Origin: Paragonimus westermani
Lineage: Eukaryota; Platyhelminthes; Trematoda; Plagiorchiida; Troglotrematidae
Assembly: GCA_008508345.1 (NCBI GenBank)
Contig: QNGE01001009.1
Coordinates: 124,001 to 188,000 of the forward strand
Reading direction: 5' to 3'
DNA length: 64,000 nucleotides
Positions 36,606 through 50,560 of the stretch are shown here, piece after piece (position 1 is the first letter of the stretch; each line of letters starts with the position of its first letter). The notes beneath the pieces are model-generated. The model had not been told where the DNA came from and did not search any database. It was given only the letters and a program-made list of their open reading frames with translations. The position numbers were made by a program, and so were the translations under genes.

Positions 36606-38590
36606 CTATTCAGAATACGTCGAAAAAATTAGATAACTTTATAAAGGACCCTCATTTCCTGTTTATCCCACTTCTTGTTGCTATCATTTAAGCACAACTT
36701 GATAGCATCCACGTGCCCCGGAAGGAAGGCCCGTGATTATCAGTGAGAATTGAAGTCCCTGGTTTTCTTGGGCCTTCAAATATTATAAGGCTGTTACCTA
36801 GAGGCCATCACTTCAGCTATTCTTAAAAAAGACAGTCAGGAATCAGAGTAATTGTTGGCTCACTTTTTATACTCATGAAGAAATGAAAACTACTCTCTGA
36901 CCAGAGGTTAGGTCAGTTACAATTCTCAGATTTTGGTAAAGGGTTATTAATCAACTCACAAGTTGCTTAGCTTGACACCGATCGAGATTTTCTTGCTTCG
37001 TTAGCAAACTGCTGTCCAGTAGACTGACCTTGGGATGAAGAAGGCAGAAGTGCACATTACAACGGTTATTTTATTTAAAGAGAACGAAGTGTTTGAATTA
37101 TCAGATGGGTGCCCACTTTTAAAATTGCATAAGCGCAGTATATCAAGAAAACTGTCGGTATTCTTCAGCTTAGGTTAAAGTCAACTAGGAACTGTTTAAC
37201 GTAGTTGGCGTTAATGGTATATGCTTCAAAACTGTCCGTGCTTGCCATTTTGATCAACTTTGCCTCAGGCGAAGTGATGGAGGACTGTCTATAGTATTCG
37301 TAGAAGATTCAGTAAAACTTCTTTGGAAATAAAAGATTTATTGTCCCTGGATTTGCTCATAATGATGTTTTACCGTTCGACAAGCTCCATGTAATGCGAC
37401 TGGAGTCAGACAACACCTCAAACGTTGCCGTGCACATCAAGGCGCGCATTACAATTTCGAAGTGGGAGGCGCTTCTGCATGACTTCAATGATTGTGTAGA
37501 TTTGAGCATAGACAGCTATGAGTTGAGGGTTAATGAATGAATCTGGGTGCACATGCAGCTGTGGGTGTATATATATATGCGATGTAGTAAAAGCGCGCAT
37601 TTGAAAGATTGGAGCAGTCTCTGTACATCTAGGTTACACAAGCAAATAAAGGTCTGTCACTCTGGATCCTAATGGATTGGGATACATGATATTAGTAAGT
37701 GCGAATTAGTGCTGCTGCGGCAAAGCATGACTGCTCACAGCAGGGTAAATAAACGTTATTAAAATACCTGAGTAATGAATCATGCTTCCGAGGAGACGCA
37801 TCAACTATTAAGCAAAGATGTTACGAGGCGTATCTGTATATCATAAAAAGGGCCAGGATAACAGCCTTGAGGAAGCATAAACCGGGATGGATGGGCTATT
37901 AACATGATGGTGATGGTGGTACTGCACTCAATGAACGTGGCTTCAGAGTGATGGTGTGAACTTCAAATGACCACCGAGGAATTGACTGTTGTTCGCTCTA
38001 CCCATTGTTACAATGCTGTGTTGTGAGAGCACAGAGCCTTAAGATATTTTGAGGGACACCTTAGTAAATGTCAGACTGTGCTTTTCCAAATAAATATCGC
38101 CCCTTTGGTCAATTTGAATTAATTACATTTTATAATATCTAACTTTCACTTATACTCAACAGAACTGAGTTCATATCAGTTACATGTAAACTACCCCTAC
38201 ACACAGTCAACATTCTTCTTGTGAACTATCTGTGTTCACTAATTATGGATGGACGATCAAACACACTAGCATAGATGTTATGCAAACCGTGATAACTGTC
38301 TTCAATCATTTTCCGCTGATTAAGATTTGAGACCTTGGTAGACCAAATTGGAAAATAATTTACATTTTTATTCAGTTTTCGTTTTCTTTTAGGCCTCTGA
38401 GTAATCTTCTTTCGAAAAGAATGTTTTCGAGTTTCGCTGTTGTTATAGCACGCAAGTGACGATAAATTCTCTTCACCTAAATCTCCAACTTCGACACGTT
38501 ATCTAGAAAGTACTGATCCCAGCGTTAAAAAACGGAGTTAATAAGACCAAAAGTGTGTCCGCTGCAATAGAGATCAAGTCAATCTGAATA

Positions 38591-38730
38591 CTATTCACAA
38601 GAGAATGTGGCTGGGTGTTTAGAGTTGATAGTTTGGTCGCGCTTTAACATCTGGTTAGAGGTGCAGTACTCGACGGAGCTGCTGCAGGATCGGAGTTCAA
38701 AACCTGTTCTGACCGATATCACATTGGTAT
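38591..38730 (+). repeat. tRNA-like SINE relic
   Basis: GGATCGGAGTTCAAAACCTG is B-box-like and lies about 55 bases after GTTAGAGGTGCAGTACTCGA-type sequence with a weak A box. It may be a decayed tRNA-derived SINE; it does not clearly match families 1 or 2. Confidence 0.35.
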
Positions 38731-39699
38731 TTTCCTTCCTTCGCTGACTTTGGTAGTCAGTTGCGAGGCCAATTTTTGTGGATATCATTCAAGCTGTTAG
38801 TTGCATGATTCCGATATATAGGAGGGAAATGATCTTGGAGTAGGTCACTTACCAGTTTTTTGCGGCGTGGCCGTCGTTGGAGAATGTATAATTTAGGGAT
38901 AAGTGTATGTGTTGTACAGAGCCTCATGTCATGCTAAATTGGTCATTTCCTCGGAAGTAGTGGTTGTCCCGGCTGCTATTGTGTTGGTGATTACAACCAC
39001 ACTTTCAACCTTAAAAAGTGTTTACAAGCCTATCTGGTCGCTCTAACTAAAAAAGTCTATCCTTCTTAAGTGTTAAGCGCATAGTTGAGGCTGGCCACAC
39101 GGCGAAAGTAATCAACAACTTTAATATCCATTTTTGCATCAGAAAGAGGTACATCCTACAACTTGCTGAGCTGCTTTCAAACCAACTTCTCAGTCTGTCT
39201 TTGCTTGCTAATAAATAGTTTATGTTGATGCGCCAACTACCCTGGTCGCATTAATGCGACCACGATGAACTGTTAATAAGGGCCCATCGGCTTGCGTATA
39301 GGTCTCATGAACTTATCTGTCTCTCACTGTATGAGAGACTGTGACCTAATTATATGTACACGTGCCTGTGGGTTGTGCTGATTGTCAACCCGGAAAACAT
39401 CACGTGAGTTACATACTTTGCTTGTTCTGTCAAAATAACTTAAATGTCTTGAACACAAGTCTCCATTTGTACAGTTTTAGTTAGCCGACAAGTTAAGGCG
39501 ATTGGTCCACCGTATACCATTTCAGTAATAGGTGTATTCGGTTGACTGGACCACTGACTGTTGCAGCTAGAGAAAACATAGATGTCTTGCTTTATGTTTC
39601 CTTATATGAAGTTAGTAGGTAGCACGAGGTTTTCGTTTATTGTGAATTGGACATCACTCACAATTGAGTGTAGCTCCTGTAATCAAGTAGACTTTTCAG

Positions 39700-39905
39700 T
39701 CAGTATGTTTCGAAAAGAAGCTTTATATTCGTGCTTCTCTCTTGCCAGACCTCGTCAGTAGCGCATATTTTTGCCACGGCCGTGATAACCACTGTGTCAC
39801 TGACCTCACAAAAGGCATGACCAGCTAATCACATGCAAACGCTCACACACATTCACTTGTGAGTAATATTTGGTTAACCCGATCGCCTCGACAGGAGACA
39901 TTAAC
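39700..39905 (-). repeat. SINE family 2, copy 5 (internally deleted)
   Basis: On the minus strand GAGGCGATCGGGTTAACC, ATTACTCACAAGTGAATGTG and then CACAGTGGTTATCACGG match the pre-head and A-box region of the 35.2 kb copy. The B-box section appears deleted and the sequence resumes at GGCAAAAATATGCGCTACTG, matching the post-B-box block. Confidence 0.6.
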
Positions 39906-42900
39906 AATAAGACCAATCATGAAAATGATCTAACAAACCTATACGTACTTTCTACGTAGCCCAATTAAGCCTAGTCCTTAACACTACTGATTACCATTGC
40001 CCATTACGTCAGTCACCAAACATGTCAAACTCACGCTATATTTGTGGACTTACACATGGGTATCCATATTGTTGAATCAAGAAGCACATACCAGCGTATG
40101 CTGGAAACATGCTTGGAAGTAACGATATGACGCGACCAAGTGTGGTTTCGACAAAAAATCACAAAGAGCCAGCATCATCTGTTGCTCGACATTTGTTCAT
40201 CCGTCGTCCCTAAGTTTTTTCAAGCAAAACCTATTACACCCCTTACGTGGGATTGGACCAAAGGTAGTATTTGGATTGTAGGAGCGATACATGATCAGAG
40301 ATGATGCTCCCTGTCACAACCCATTTACCCAGGCGACAAATCCGCCACGACAATTTACGGGCGCTCAGTGTATGCAGTTTCATCGGATATTTCGCACCTT
40401 TCCTCCATTCTTTTGTTGCCAAACTGCAATAGGGATCTGATAATACGCGGTTTGCAAGCCGTCTGTTTGCCTGATGGGTCGAAACAGATGTGATTTAGTC
40501 TACAACAGACAGAAACGTCTGTTTGTGTGCCTAGAAAGAGACGTGAAAGTCGGGCACAAAAATGCGTTAAAGCGAACTTCGCGGGTGCAAAACACCATTA
40601 CTCATTTTGTAGCTCTTTTGGGCTTGTTATATTTGTTCCTATACTTGCATATGCACGCCTACTCGCGAGTAGTACAGATTATGCGCTCAGTAAAGTGTTT
40701 ATCACTTCCAGCCGGATGTTTTTAGCATCACCTGAACGCCATTCTTCTTTGGTGAAGACTTTCATTTTCAAAAAAACTCTTCTGCCGATCGCCTTTGAAG
40801 GAAGCCCCGTACGCAAGTTTCACACTTAGTACAGGATCACGACATTTCTCCGATCTTCGTGATTGTGACATGAAGGTGTAAACTGTCACCCAACTGAACT
40901 CTCATTAAGCATAATCAAATCATCCTACTCAAAAACTGGACTTCACTCTCATATAAATATCAGCGAGCTTTTTTGAACATTTTGAAAATATGATTATGGT
41001 CCAGGAGTGAATATGCGCCACTGATTAGCTTTAACAGGAAATGGGCCGCGTGATAAGTGTACCTCTCTATGAAGGTTGCTATCGAATGTGATTTGTCTGC
41101 AATACCTGACCATAAAACCCTTGAACATCAATCATTAACTAACACTTCTACTCGTTTCAGTGAGGTTCGTGATCTCAACCTAACTGAAAGATCAGGATAA
41201 TGGAGAATAGATCAAGCTGTACAGGAGCGAAACAGTTTATGTTCTTACCGAAAACATCGAGCAAGCTGAACGCTGTCCGTATGCTATAGTTTCTGAACAT
41301 TCAGGTTTGCTGAATCCCTTGTATCCAAGCTAAGTCATTCAAGTGAAGGATAACACGCTTGTCTTGGGTCTGATAAAAAGGGTGAGCCAAAATGTGTGTA
41401 AAAACGAAAACTCTCTTGAAATTTGGGCGGAGTTCAATTTGTGGCTGGATTATATTCCAGTAGTGTTCAATCAAGCCGTCTTGCACCTTTTCAACTAACA
41501 TCTGATTGATACACCTCAAACGGACATTTTCACTTCCGGAACCTGTGTTCGTTCACTACCTTCGGCAGTTCATCACGTTCTACGAAATTGGACTTGGTAG
41601 GGCTGCGTAGTTTTGAATGTAAATTAGCAGTTGGCATTGGAGTGTGACGTTAGTTAGTTTTGTGTTGGTTATTTTGTTACTTTTGTGTGTGATATTTCGT
41701 AGTTACCATGCCGTACCATTTATCCCCACACATTTGTAATATATCAGGTCTGGGTTGGACAAAATGCTGCTGGTGTCGCAATGTTTTTACTCAACCTCTT
41801 CGTCCTGATACTGGTGGTCATCGTATCGCATTTAAACGGTTCATCGAGGTCTAGACAACCAGAAAACTGAACCGCGTGACCTGGCTGGTGGTCCCGAGCG
41901 ATCTGGTTGCCTTTCATATCTTCCTATCCGTAATCTCAATCTGCTAATCCACAGATAGTTGACCTTGTTACAACGACGTTCTGTAGTTATGTGTGTGCTC
42001 GTGTGGATAAATCTACAAATTGTACAGTCCGGACATTCACGCATTTTCTTTTTTGCCAGTTTTCTATATTTAGCGTAGAATAAATGAAACTAGGTAGCGT
42101 CTGACAATGTCCCTGTACCTTGACATGAACTTTCTTCTCTTATTGTATATAAAATATGTGAATACACTTAATTATGTGTAATAATGTACATGAAGATGTT
42201 CAGTGCTCATGTGTTTGTCTTATGTTTACATGTTCAACTTGAAAGAGTCAGAAGAAATCACGTTGGACACAGTAACTGATGTTCTCCGTCTTAGAGCGCA
42301 TCCGCACCACAATTCCTCTATGTTCACAAGTATTAATTGAAGGCAATAGGAAATGGTAAATTTAAACTCAATTGAGGCTGACTCTTGAATACAACGCCTA
42401 ACAGTGACAGAACGACAAACTTCGTAACATTTCGTTCAGTGGTTCAGCTGCACAACACCAAAGGATTAGAGATAGAATAACCTAAGGAATATACTCACAT
42501 GAAATGTCGAAACTGCTTGCCTTAGCAACAATAACTTCACAGCTGCACAGAAACTGATCATGCGCCGAGTAGCCATTCAAATGGTAGTTGTAAAGTTGTA
42601 CAACACCCTGGGTGAGACTCCCGTCCACGAATGTATAATAAATGATCAGAAAAACCTGCTCTTATCAATGATAGTATTACGACTGTCGAACGGTTTTAAG
42701 CTGCTGTTTCTAACAAAATTATTTCGCCATTTTTAGAAAAAGTGGTGAGACATTTGTGGAGTCTTTGGCTGATTCATATCGACAAATATGAACCACCATC
42801 ACTCTGTTTGTGAACTGAGCTGAGAATGTTTTAGTCCACTTAGCTAGGATGGAAAATGTAGACACACGCGAAAACTACTCAGGATTTGGCCATAACTTTG

Positions 42901-45900
42901 CTGTACTTTGAGTTCCGCATTACGCCATGCATCATCGTTTCACTGTACCAAGGGATGTGAACATCAAGGGAGAATAAGGTGTCTGAGTCAAAAATCCCCA
43001 AATCTATTCGATGGATTGTTCGGCAGTCTAGTAGTCGGTTGGTCGTGAAAGCATTCCGAAAAAGCAAGTACGCATACTATTAACACTGCTTTGATAGTTT
43101 TAAAGAGCATGTCAAACACAGTATTAAGTGGGGGATTTTAGTCATGATTATTCACCTTTGTCGTTGATGCAATAATAGCCCACTGTCAACAGAACACATA
43201 CACCGCAGAGGTTGACGTTCAAGTTGATAACAAGGTATCCGACGTGAAACATGATAACGACGAGTTGCAAGTTTTCGATCATTTTCAACAGATAAAGTCA
43301 CACTGGATATAACTTTATTGCAGTTCAGAGGATAAGATGCCATTCAAAGTCGTTGATGTGGTGAGCAGTCTTCGAATTGCTAGAGGCATTTTTGTGGTTG
43401 TTGGTCGGCATGTGTACTACGTTAACTACATCACCGAAGTGAGTAATGTGAAATTCGAATTGGTATTCCTAAGGCTGTCAGTCTGCGAAATGCGTGTGCA
43501 CGTGTGCAGTCTATGAATTAGAGTTGTAGGCATAAGATCACAGTTAGGGCAGTTGTTTACTGTTTTAATGTTCACTGCTAATAAGTGTAGATAACTTATA
43601 ACGCATTGAGGTATTATAACTGCATTTACTTGTGTGCAGAGAAAAGGTCAATGTGCAAGGAAAAATCAGGTTTGGATGTAAGGTTTCATCACTGAGAACT
43701 AGATGAGACCATTCGTCCTCTTCCTGAAAACGGCATAAAGTCATAGGATTTTGTCACTTGGTACAAATACCAACCAGTTGTTTATCATGCTTTCCGATAT
43801 CTGTCTTGTCCCCACTCACTGGCACAAACCGCGAGGATTTGACAAATAAGACTGAAAAAAACTACTTCAACCGCTTAGAAACTGAAGGTCATTTACGTCT
43901 ACCTGAGCGATTCACGTAACCACAAATGTTACGGAAGGTGGAGGAGGCTCGAGATTGGCCACGTGACTGCTGCCCCCATTTGACTGAACAGTCCGTGACG
44001 TTGGAATAATCAGCGGAACGGAACAGCGAGGGTCACGAAGAGGCTAGCTAACAGATGTTGTCTTGCATTCTGTCACAAATCAAAAGCGTGACTTGGTATG
44101 AATGCTGGCGTGTACCTTTGAAGCCAGCCAACGAGTTGACATGATGGTGATGACGTAGAACTTGGTGTGAATACGTGTGTATATTCATTACCCATCTGTG
44201 TTTGTCGGTAGTGGATAACCTGCACGTTTTAAGTTTATAACTGATGAGATTGAACAAAGTGTTAACATCTCATGTGTCAATCTTCTGCTCTGATGAAGTT
44301 GTTAAGAGAAAATTCTGTACGTTTCACCATCAGGTGGAAAGAATCAAGAACATTCTAGTGATATTTATTTCTACGACATCACATTGAAAATTTGTTCTCA
44401 TTTGTCATAGTCCGTTCAGATGCACATATGTTAAACTGTCACACGAGGTTCATAAGAAGGTCAACAAGTCTCCCAGATAGCAGACGGATTAGACGGTTCA
44501 ATACATCGTAGTGAACGTATGATACCGATGCACAGTATTCTAGATTGAAAGGTTCAGGGCGTCAATAAGGAAGCGTGCAAGAGTAAGGTTCAATGAATCA
44601 CGCTAGGTCAATCGTGGATGCCACACAACAAACAATTAGCATGTCACATGAGTGGTCAGAAAGCGACTAGAGAATACGTCCTAGTCAGTTGTGATACAAC
44701 TGAGAGTCAGTAAATATTAGCAAGCATTTCACTTTTATGGAATATATCTGCCTGGAGGAGTGGTGGGCATAAATGTACCAAAAATTACTGTTCCGATCAG
44801 AATTGATTAACAGTAGCCCTTAATTTTCACATTTTTTTGTTAGTACCTTCTGGACAGTTGTCTGAAGCTACTGGTTCAGAAACACCTTGAGGAACTATAT
44901 TAATGACTAGCGTATATTCGTGGGTCGTCATTAGATTAATTCGCCAAACAGATCAAATTTGTCATACTTCAGTCATCTTGTCTGTCTTTTGATTGACGGT
45001 CGTATACTATCAGGTTTACTTGTTTGCCGTGTTCGACTGGTCCGCTGAGTGAATTCGGTGAAACACTATTCATTCGGTGTGTTGTTGAGACTGCTGACGA
45101 TTAAACATATTCCAAAATACTTTTGGGGCCGACTTGTCTAAGGAAGTGTCATCTACGTATTTATGTGTAAGTGGTTAATGTAGCTCGTAGTGTATTTAAT
45201 GCTGATGCTAACATAGTTGTGTGTATCATATTGCTCTGGTCCGACATTTAACTTTCTTGTAGCTCTGTGAGCCTGAAACAGTGAGCTAAATAGGATATCT
45301 CAAAGAAGCAAAACATTCAGACACCCATTAACGAAACGATTAAATTAAAGTAATGAATTCATCTGATTTGCTAACGTAGTCAAACCACAGGATGCAGCTC
45401 AGGTGGATCATGAACTGATACATTGCACGATAACTCAAACAGAATAACAGTTCCACTAAATAAGCGATCGTCGTTCCAAACAGTCCCGTGCTGACGGTGA
45501 CCGTAGATTTTTCTGTCGTCGTTTAGTTTTTTTGGACTGCATAATTATTCTTGTCGTTGCATTTCAGTCACTGCTCACTTTTAGTCAGAAGATTTCACTA
45601 CCAATAAGGGGCATAATACCCCGTCATTCGGGCTGACGTCCACTCAATTATCGCAACCACTGTGCACAGTCAAAACAGATTTGTTAAACATTACAACCCA
45701 CTGGTTTACAAACACCCACACCCTCTCGGGAGAAACACACGCGTTGAGTTTTACGACAATCTCACCTAATCAGCCCTCTCTGCGAAGCGAACACAGCGCG
45801 TACGCTTCCTCGCTTTTTGTCAGACAGCTGAATAAGCACTGTCAACTAACACAGATAGGTTACGAGAACGAACTGGTGGTTGTGGGCTAACACAGGCCAG

Positions 45901-46139
45901 AAAATGATCGATCATAACGGGAAAACCCACAAATGGTCCGCAGTAGCTGAATTGAGTAACTGGCTGACTGGGTGTCTAACCGACACCCAACCTCCACGAA
46001 TGTCTCATCCATAAAACGTCGCACCCTCCAGAGTGCTCCGACATTTCACTGGCATTAAACCCATCTTACTATGTGGCAGCTTCAAAAGTAGCACATTGTA
46101 AAACGTTTCAATTTTGCTGCTTGACAGTTATGTACGGCT

Positions 46140-46360
46140 ACCATGCTACCAGTGTTTAGAGCCAAGAACTAGGGTGACACAATGATTGGTTATTCAAAAA
46201 AGTGGCGTATTTGCTATACTGTTTCTAAAAGACCTCGAACACAGACACTAATTTGCATTTGCGACCATCCCGGGATGCCAAGGTTGCCAGTGACAAGTTC
46301 ATTTATGGAAAATGCCACTCCTGTTTCTTGCATTTCTTTGTGGCTAAGTCAGTACAATGC
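46140..46360 (+). repeat. Dispersed repeat family 3, copy 2
   Basis: Same-strand match to 6243-6480: GAGCCAAGAA, ATTTGCATTTGCGACC, CCCGGGATGCCAAGGTTGCC, TGGAAAATGCCACTCC. Two overlapping chance frames (46182-46385 and 46253-46678) cover it; neither matches the frame seen in copy 1. Confidence 0.5.
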
Positions 46361-48499
46361 GTGCGTCGCCCTGACTACTGGCTAGTATCAGCATGGTCGT
46401 TCCTTCTCACCACACAAGGACTACGATGGAAGTTAACGGTTTATGGTTGTGGATTGTGCGCAAACCAGACTTGTTCACCCATACGGTTTGATAGCAACAC
46501 CTCAATGTTCAAGGAAGTCCACACACTACGCGCTTTCATCTTAGAATGTCATGTCGTGATTAAATCGCCTCAAAATTTCCAAAAAGTTTATTTTGAAATT
46601 CGATCGTATAGCCGTCACTCTTCACGTACAGCTTGCCAGATAGGCATCACATTGAATAAGTACACATTTGGAAACTGAATATAGTGAATAAAGTTTAGGG
46701 GCGTTTCATATTTTTTGTGAAACAACGCGAATTTTTGGCATACAAAGGGGTACTGGCTTCCCAAGTGAAAGTTACTACCTAAATCTGAATGAGAGCGCCG
46801 AAATCAGAAATCCTGATCTTGGAATTTGGCGCGGATATCTTCCATTTGTTTGTGAATCAGATCACTATTAGTAAAATTGATATCATGATTGTAGATGAAC
46901 ACCGATTTCGTAAAACTGGGTGGTTGTTTCCTACTCTTTGTGAGTAGTAAGATCGTTCCGTTGAACCCAAATTCCTCCAAGAATTATAATCAACATTCCC
47001 GAATGAACAGCCGACCTAGAGACTGCCATGTACGTATGAACATACTGTCAGCGGATACTTCGCGCTGTAAGAATTAGTTTGTGCAAATGAGCAACTGTAT
47101 TTCAATGAATTAAAGGGGCGTATTGTCTCAATTCTCGAGAATTTTTGTATAAAAAACCACCTTGTGTCACTTGACATTTTTTTGCTAAATTTTGAGTATC
47201 CCTTTACCTTGGCCACTTGTAGCTTAACCGCTTAGAGGTATATACGCAATTTTTTGAGTGCCAAGTAAAATGGGTTTACAAAACCTCACTCTGGCAACCC
47301 GGTCCAGTCTAATCCCAGCAGTCCAAGCCTATTCAACTCAGGCTAGGCAGTTCATTCATTCATCTATGAGAAGTCCGTGTTCTCAGATAGATGGTTTCAG
47401 TCAGTTAAGTAACTATGTTATAAGGTGACACTTGCCAGAGCTGCAATAAATCACTGGGAGTAAATCGATCGCCAAGGCCATCACGTAACAAGCAGTAGTG
47501 GTAAGTCACAAAACTGAAAGTAAGGCTTTCCACCTTACATTAAACTGATGCACTCAGAAACTCTCGTGGTTTTTGCGCACTGCCTGTGTCCACTGCAATG
47601 ATAGTGTCAACTTCTCGTCCGATTCATCAAATTCAACCACACGCCTAAATAAGCACGACAGTGTGTTAAAGATTGAGCCCGAGTAAAGCGGCAAAGATCA
47701 AATCAGTGTATCACGGAACAAATTAACCGATTATGGCATTTTAAGCATGGCTCACGAAATAAAGCTGCAGGTGGGAGGGGGATTAACACAAGCAAATCAA
47801 CAAACCGATCGCCGATTGACCAAGATAAGTATGGGCAGTATGAGAGCAATCTAGTTCCAGGCTTACCACCTTGTTTATTCTACGTTACTACTAGAAATGT
47901 AATCAAATATTCATGCACATGACATCTGTTCGGGAGCCATAAACACGGCGTGGTTGGTATCAAGACTGCACACTAACTAGATAGCAGGCCGTGGATTAGA
48001 GTTCAAGAATGAAACTCAAAAACCACGGGTATTATTCGGCGCCTAACCAAGTGTGAGCAACCAGAATTAATTAGCTCCCCAGTAAACATGGAGAGAAAGA
48101 CAAAGTCTGGCAAAAACGGTGAGAGAAGTGAATGTAGAAACGGACAAGGAAGAAGGAAGGATCATGGCAAAAACAATGACTACGAAATTTCATCACTTCC
48201 AACTGCATTGTTAACCGAAGATGTTGGTGGTCCTTAGGACCCTGGCCGGGAATCCGGGGATTACCCTATTGAAGCAAACTTTGAAGTGCGAGCTTTCATG
48301 GTTTGAAGCAAGTCGGTACGCTGGCTACATAGTTGTAGTTTTTGGCTTAACGCAGAACGTGTAACCGGAGCGCCACGAAGCGTATGGTGATTCAGTGAAG
48401 TGTGATCAAGTCAACGAAACCTACGGAATGAGATGATTACAGGGTGGTCTGTGGAAGCGGTCAACCTGAAAATAAACCGAATCCCCGACTACTCATCAG

Positions 48500-48501
<2 letters not shown>

Positions 48502-48544
<43 letters not shown>

Positions 48545-48545
48545 N

Positions 48546-48593
<48 letters not shown>
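48502..48593. repeat. TA dinucleotide microsatellite with one undetermined base
   Basis: About 92 bases of uninterrupted (TA)n apart from an N at 48545. The N probably marks an assembly join or a collapsed read, so the true length is uncertain. A frame running through it is meaningless. Confidence 0.97.
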
Positions 48594-48595
<2 letters not shown>

Positions 48596-49619
48596 CAAAC
48601 CACGGTACTAAAACTCATTCAGGTGAATCACGAAGTACTTCTGCTTAATGAGTAAAGTGTGGAAGGCGTCATTTCTATCCGTTCTCAAGGAATTAAGTCG
48701 CATTTCGCATGCATTGTCTAAATTGCATCCATAAAAATAACAGTCTCACACAATCATCGAAATACTACACAAAACCTCCAAGCGAGAATACCTAGTCATT
48801 GCCGAAATTCGAATATGCGAGTACGAGACAACATGAAAAAAATGCACGTCGCACAAAACTAGGCTAAACAGAAACGAATGGAATCCGAAAATCGGTACGG
48901 ATGACCCTCGTCTACATTAAACACAGCTACCGTTTAACAAACAAAACGATCGATAGAGCGGTGCAGTCACGAGATAAAGAACAAACTTGAATCCGGTAAG
49001 CCGAATTTACAGTTTCCCGTGGCGTTGTTATTCATGTATTGATGCAAAAACCGTAAACGAACATACTTCGGCTTGTGCACATTTAAACAATCTGATCGGA
49101 TGTCACGTCCAGGTGATGGAACAACTGTATGATATCAACAAATTATATCAGCATGTTAAAACCTAACACGCAGGGGTAAACGAAGTGAAACAGGTGACGT
49201 AAATTTTCAACGATGCTCACTCTCAAACGGAAACATCGTCGTGACCGGCTCTGTCCTTATTGGAATTTTTCATCTGTAGAGAGAGCGAACAAGTTTGAAT
49301 CTACGTGTTTCAAGGTAAGCTCTCAACCGGAAATCCGGCCGTGTGTGCATCACCTACAAAAAGGGCGAACTGCTATAATTGGTATTTAGTCTGCTCACAC
49401 CCCATTAGCGAGGATAGGATAAGTCCACCTCTGAGTGCCAGTCTCCACTGAATACAACCATTACGGCATGAACTTCTGATTACAATAATTCGTGGGGTTT
49501 AAACACTAAACTGACACCTCACAAATCGTTTTGTTCTTATATGGACTGATCGAGGCATCGAGAAAGAGGTTCGCGTCGGTAAACGGCAGCTTTACTGGCA
49601 AAAGCTGCTATCTCTGGGT

Positions 49620-50560
49620 GACCACTATTGAGCATTGTCTGTAGCGAGACGATCAACAAAAACGGATTGGATTTCGATTACAACACTCCTGAGGAAGGCC
49701 ACCCGAGGTGGTTGAAATGTAGTATTACAGCTTGCTCGTAACGTTGTTATTCCCAATCTGATATCGAAAACTGATGTAGCGTCCACAAGGCGTTTCGTGT
49801 GGATAAGCGCCTCAGACCTGCGCTGGAGATATAAAATCGTAGTAAGCAATCGTGTAAACGCAAAAACGGACACAAAACGATGACACATTTTTTTGTTTGA
49901 GTTCCACCAGGTAGAAATTCGAGCTACCGCGGACACAACTAACCTGATAATGCGCAGAGTGAAGTCAGACAGAACAGCACAGATTGAATTGGATCGTGCT
50001 CAGTTGGGTAGATGGACGAATGCACCCGATAACCTCAGATGCCGATAACACTTTAGAACACACGAAGCATGGCGATCAAGTGGCATCGCTTATTTGTTTG
50101 TCTTCCTTCAGAGATCTTATGCGGTCCTGTATTGGTGTGTTCGCCGAACTTAGCAAACGTTTGATCACCAAGCAAGGTGACATCACCAGCGCGTAAGCGT
50201 TTCACTGTAGTTTTGAGGGTGGGGTTTGATTAAGCCCGATGGGCGCCTGATCCTATGTAGCAGAGTGCGTTGACCTACTAACCCGAATTCTGATTGGTCG
50301 CTTTCCATTGTGTTTGACCTTTGACCTGGCCCACCATTGGTTAATTTTGTTGCATTTGAATTACGACCCGATGTGCGATTGATTATTCCCCGTAGGCCTT
50401 GAGCTGGAGTCTGACTGACTGCTCCCTGTCACTGCGGCTGATGACGTCACCTCGCTTGGTGATGAAACGTTTGCAACTTAAATGCCAAGCCCGGCGAACA
50501 TGCCAAAACCACCAACCCGAGCTACGAACACCACTGTTCCCAACCGTCAGAGATCTCACA
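49620..50560. repeat. Repeat-like block, possibly the 3' end of a non-LTR element
   Basis: The block is GC-richer than its surroundings. It contains CCTGAGGAAGGCCACCCGAG followed by GTTGAAATGTAGTATTAC near 49690, and GCTGATGACGTCACC followed by TTGGTGATGAAACGTTTGCA near 50440. Such gaagaaggcc/gttgaaacgt-type strings are commonly seen in repeat-derived sequence of invertebrate genomes. No protein domain is visible and no second copy was found in the window. The class is not determined. Confidence 0.4.

Noticed and set aside
40474..40829. Two overlapping + strand frames of 83 and 100 codons
   Set aside because: They are in different frames over the same DNA with low-information composition; neither has exon borders or recognisable similarity.
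46253..46678. 141-codon + strand frame
   Set aside because: It overlaps dispersed repeat family 3; the other copy of that repeat does not keep the frame.
48433..48648. 71-codon frame through the TA microsatellite
   Set aside because: Most of it is translated (TA)n containing an undetermined base.
49625..49936. 103-codon minus-strand frame
   Set aside because: It lies in the GC-richer repeat-like block, with no recognisable motif.
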